From an uncultured Acetatifactor sp. (GTDB lineage: Bacteria > Bacillota > Clostridia > Lachnospirales > Lachnospiraceae), in assembly GCA_910585805.1 (NCBI GenBank), contig CAJUFB010000141.1:1-7933 (forward strand): 7,933 nt of DNA, given 5' to 3'. Below the pieces are notes generated by a model. That model made no database searches, was not told the origin of the DNA, and saw only the letters and a program-made list of their open reading frames with translations. The translations under genes and the position numbers were made by a program. Every line of letters begins with the position of its first letter. Within the stretch, counting starts at the first letter, position 1. Below are positions 6,515 to 7,933 of this stretch, piece by piece.

Positions 6515-6550
6515 GGCAGATACATTATACAGCAAAGGAATGAGGAAAAA

Positions 6551-7036
6551 ATGGGTAAGAAAGCTACGAAAGCCGCCGACAATATGTACTATCTCGCACG
6601 TTCAGAGGCGGCTGAAAAAAATCCTGACTTTTCCAGCCGTGAGAAAGCGGCTGAGATCATAGGCATCGACCGCACCAGGCTGGCGCGCATTGAACTGGAC
6701 ACCATCGCCCCCTATCCGGAAGAGGTCAAGGCAATGGCAAATGCCTACAACATGCCGGAGTTGTGCAATGCCTATTGCGCAAGAGAATGTCCCATCGGTA
6801 AAAATTCGGTCCGGGAAGTCTCCATTGACGATTTTGACCGGCTGGCTCTGAAGGTTCTGGGTTCCCTCAAGGATATCGACTCCCTTCGGGCTTCTCTCAT
6901 CGCCATCTCAGAGGACGGCGTCATCGAGGAAAATGAACGTCCTGCTTTCCAGAAGATACTGGATTCCCTGGAAAAGATCAGCACCAATGCCAAAGCCCTG
7001 CAGTTATGGGCTATCAAAAATATAAGGATGCGCTAG
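6551..7036 (+). CDS. XRE-family helix-turn-helix regulator with cysteine cluster
   Basis: A 161-residue DNA-binding protein. The N-terminal XRE/Cro-type domain covers about residues 8-70, with the helix-turn-helix near 29-48 (SREKAAEIIGIDRTRLARIE). Directly after it comes a CX3CX3C cluster (Cys72, Cys76, Cys80) followed by PIGK, then a helical C-terminal domain (about 88-158) that may mediate dimerisation. ATG at 6551 is preferred over a TTG at 6488 because GAGG lies 5 nt before it and the residues encoded between the two look non-conserved and overlap leader repeats. The gene is the only plus-strand gene in the window and is divergent from the SPFH gene. Its promoter lies beside the SPFH promoter, so it may control both. 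The cysteines suggest metal or redox sensing, but this is inference; the family is clear, the ligand and target are not. Confidence 0.85.
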   Translation: MGKKATKAADNMYYLARSEAAEKNPDFSSREKAAEIIGIDRTRLARIELDTIAPYPEEVKAMANAYNMPELCNAYCARECPIGKNSVREVSIDDFDRLALKVLGSLKDIDSLRASLIAISEDGVIEENERPAFQKILDSLEKISTNAKALQLWAIKNIRMR

Positions 7037-7308
7037 AAGCTGCCATCCGTTCCGCCGGAATGACTGATCCGGCTGACAATAACCCCGGAATCCGCAGGAC
7101 AGCACACAATCATTCGATATTTCGTCATTCTCTGCATGCTTTTCTGCGGATTCTGGGAATTTCTGTCCGTTATGGCTGCCCGGCCTGATTCCGTTTCCTT
7201 TTACCTGCGGACATGTTCTTCTGCCTTTTCTGTACTATAAACCCACACCGTTAGAAATTATCGGAAAATAACCGATACGGCTTCTTTAGGAAAAAGCCTG
7301 GAGCTTCC
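7037..7308. other. convergent intergenic gap with weak hairpins, no gene
   Basis: I see no convincing gene between the XRE stop and the transporter remnant. Three hairpins are present: GCCGGA/TCCGGC (7054-7073, 8-nt loop, no T-run), TATCGG/CCGATA (7259-7277, 7-nt loop) and a short AAGC/GCTT stem. Read on the minus strand, this last stem is followed by TTTTT (about 7289-7306), a weak terminator for the transporter gene. None is a strong terminator for the XRE gene. Confidence 0.5.
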
Positions 7309-7743
7309 TTACCTGGCCGCTTTCTGCGCAAACTCCTTCGTCACCAGATCCGCATAGGGCACGCGCTTCTCCAGCACTCCGGAATCCTCAAGAATATTTT
7401 GCAGCAGATCAAATGAACTTTCTTCAAAGATCAGATCTTCTTTCCAGGTATTCTGGTTATAATAACGCTCTACAATGGTGGTCAAAGTTCCCATATCTGT
7501 CTCGGCGAACTGCGGCGCAATCACTTCGGCTATCTCTGCCGGTGTATGGCTCTGCACATAATCCATCCCCTTCTGCAGCGCATCCGTAAATGCCTGAACG
7601 GTATCTCCGTTTTTCTCCAGATAGCTCTTCCTGGCGGAGAAGGATGTGTAGGGCACATAGCCGGAGTCTTCTCCCAGGGAGGCTACCACATAACCTTCGC
7701 CCTTCTGCTCCAGGGCTGTGGCATGGGGTTCGAATTCTACAGT
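7309..7743 (-). pseudogene. C-terminal fragment of NitT/TauT-type substrate-binding protein
   Basis: The 144 residues readable here match the last part of periplasmic-binding-protein-like lipoproteins of the SsuA/TauA/ThiY group (nitrate, sulfonate, taurine or pyrimidine uptake). Recognisable are TVEFEPHATALEQKG, then GYVVASLGEDSGY, then VPYTSFSARKSYLEKNG, and the helical C-terminal end (HTPAEIAEVIAPQFAETD, ending with the stop at 7309). Such proteins are normally about 330-350 residues with a lipoprotein signal, so roughly the first 200 residues are missing. The frame stays open upstream but the sequence becomes AT-rich and unlike the family before a TGA at 7798-7800. The first possible start, GTG at 7689, has no ribosome site and lies inside the conserved core. 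The gene is therefore interrupted at about 7743, most likely by insertion of a mobile element. Substrate cannot be told. Confidence 0.78.
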
Positions 7744-7766
7744 AAACTGTATGTTACTACACCCAT
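7723..7766. mobile_element. candidate recombinase attachment site (44-bp imperfect dyad)
   Basis: The substrate-binding-protein homology ends at the centre of an imperfect dyad. TACAG (7738-7742) mirrors CTGTA (7747-7751), and ATGGG (7723-7727) mirrors CCCAT (7762-7766), around the same centre (7744/7745). Fourteen of the 22 symmetric pairs match. Length and symmetry resemble large-serine-integrase att sites. Seen: dyad and homology break. Inferred: attachment site. Confidence 0.4.
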
Positions 7767-7933
7767 ATTTAAAATCTATTCTATAGTGTATATATCGTCA
7801 AATAACCGCTATAATTTACAGCAAATAGCAGTAGAATAACCCCATCACTTATTTCATGCATTCACGATAATCGCATCGAATCCCGCTGCCTTAAGCTTTG
7901 CCTGCATGGCAGTGGCATTGCCCTTGACAGTAT
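7745..7933. mobile_element. probable prophage end (AT-rich arm plus lysin gene end)
   Basis: From the homology break to 7853 the DNA is AT-rich and non-coding, unlike the GC-richer flanks. It is followed by the 3' end of a cell-wall-hydrolase-like gene. A lysis gene next to a chromosomal gene fragment is what the lysis-side end of an integrated phage looks like. A minus-strand hairpin (7831-7825 with 7812-7806, 7 bp with one G-U, 12-nt loop) could be a weak terminator after the lysin gene. The rest of the element lies outside the window. Confidence 0.45.
7854..7933 (-). CDS. C-terminal end of phage-type cell wall hydrolase (SPOR-like), partial
   Basis: Only the last 25 codons are in the window: TVKGNATAMQAKLKAAGFDA, then IIVNA and a TGA stop at 7854-7856. 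The pattern 'K-x-N-A-x-A-M-x-x-K-L-K-A-A-G-F-D-A-x-I-V' is that of the last helix and strand of SPOR-type repeats, which bind peptidoglycan. In clostridial prophages this module often ends N-acetylmuramoyl-L-alanine amidases or other endolysins. The catalytic part would lie beyond 7933. It could equally end a chromosomal SPOR-domain protein. The amidase identity is inferred from the module and from the neighbouring interrupted gene. Confidence 0.55.
   Translation of the reverse strand, partial: TVKGNATAMQAKLKAAGFDAIIVNA

Noticed and set aside
7006..7188. A 60-codon plus-strand frame overlapping the end of the XRE gene
   Set aside because: It begins inside the regulator gene without a ribosome site, and the later part loses protein-like composition. 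The regulator ends normally at 7036, so no frameshift needs to be assumed.
7715..7745. TTCGAATTC within GGGGTTCGAATTC looked like a tRNA T-arm at the homology break
   Set aside because: The flanking five-base stems do not pair and no acceptor or anticodon arm is present. The bases simply encode the conserved EFEPHA of the transporter protein.
1..7933. CRISPR array, tRNA or rRNA genes, intact insertion sequence
   Set aside because: I saw no regularly spaced repeats, no tRNA cloverleaf, no rRNA sequence and no transposase anywhere in the window.

Overview
The window looks like a chromosomal segment from a Gram-positive, low-to-mid GC Firmicute, most likely a Lachnospiraceae (Clostridium cluster XIVa) relative. 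This is judged from protein style (PcrA, RlmD, a zinc-ribbon SPFH protein), strong AGGAGG-type ribosome binding sites and a Lachnospiraceae-type holin-like toxin. The assignment is by recognition, not by a database search. Almost all genes are on the minus strand.

Layout: (1) 1-400 holds a compact candidate type I toxin-antitoxin unit. A 31-residue membrane toxin lies on the minus strand. A plus-strand promoter and a strong plus-strand terminator define an antisense RNA of about 100 nt across the toxin's 3' end. The toxin leader carries a switchable Shine-Dalgarno hairpin and a stretch complementary to the message's own 3' end. (2) 402-2282 is a two-gene minus-strand operon with its own extended -10 promoter: a small membrane protein with a very acidic tail, then RlmD-type 23S rRNA uracil methyltransferase starting 4 nt after the first gene's stop. 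(3) 2300-6426 is a second minus-strand unit: an SPFH-domain protein with three C-terminal zinc ribbons, then PcrA helicase. PcrA is preceded by a five-codon leader ORF whose stop overlaps its start. (4) 6445-7036 is a divergent XRE regulator with a CX3CX3C cysteine cluster, back to back with the SPFH promoter. It is a candidate regulator of that gene and of itself. (5) 7037-7308 is a convergent gap with only weak hairpins. (6) 7309-7743 is the C-terminal part of a NitT/TauT-type ABC transporter substrate-binding protein whose N-terminal part is missing. (7) The homology stops at the centre of an imperfect 44-bp dyad. Beyond it are about 110 bp of AT-rich sequence and then the C-terminal end of a cell-wall-hydrolase-like (SPOR-like) gene running off the window. 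The simplest reading is a prophage integrated into the transporter gene, with the lysis end of the prophage entering the window at its right edge.

How they fit: RlmD and PcrA are housekeeping (rRNA modification; DNA repair and replication-transcription conflict). The SPFH/zinc-ribbon protein with its divergent Cys-containing regulator is the best candidate here for a stress-response module. The type I toxin unit and the prophage boundary are the accessory parts.
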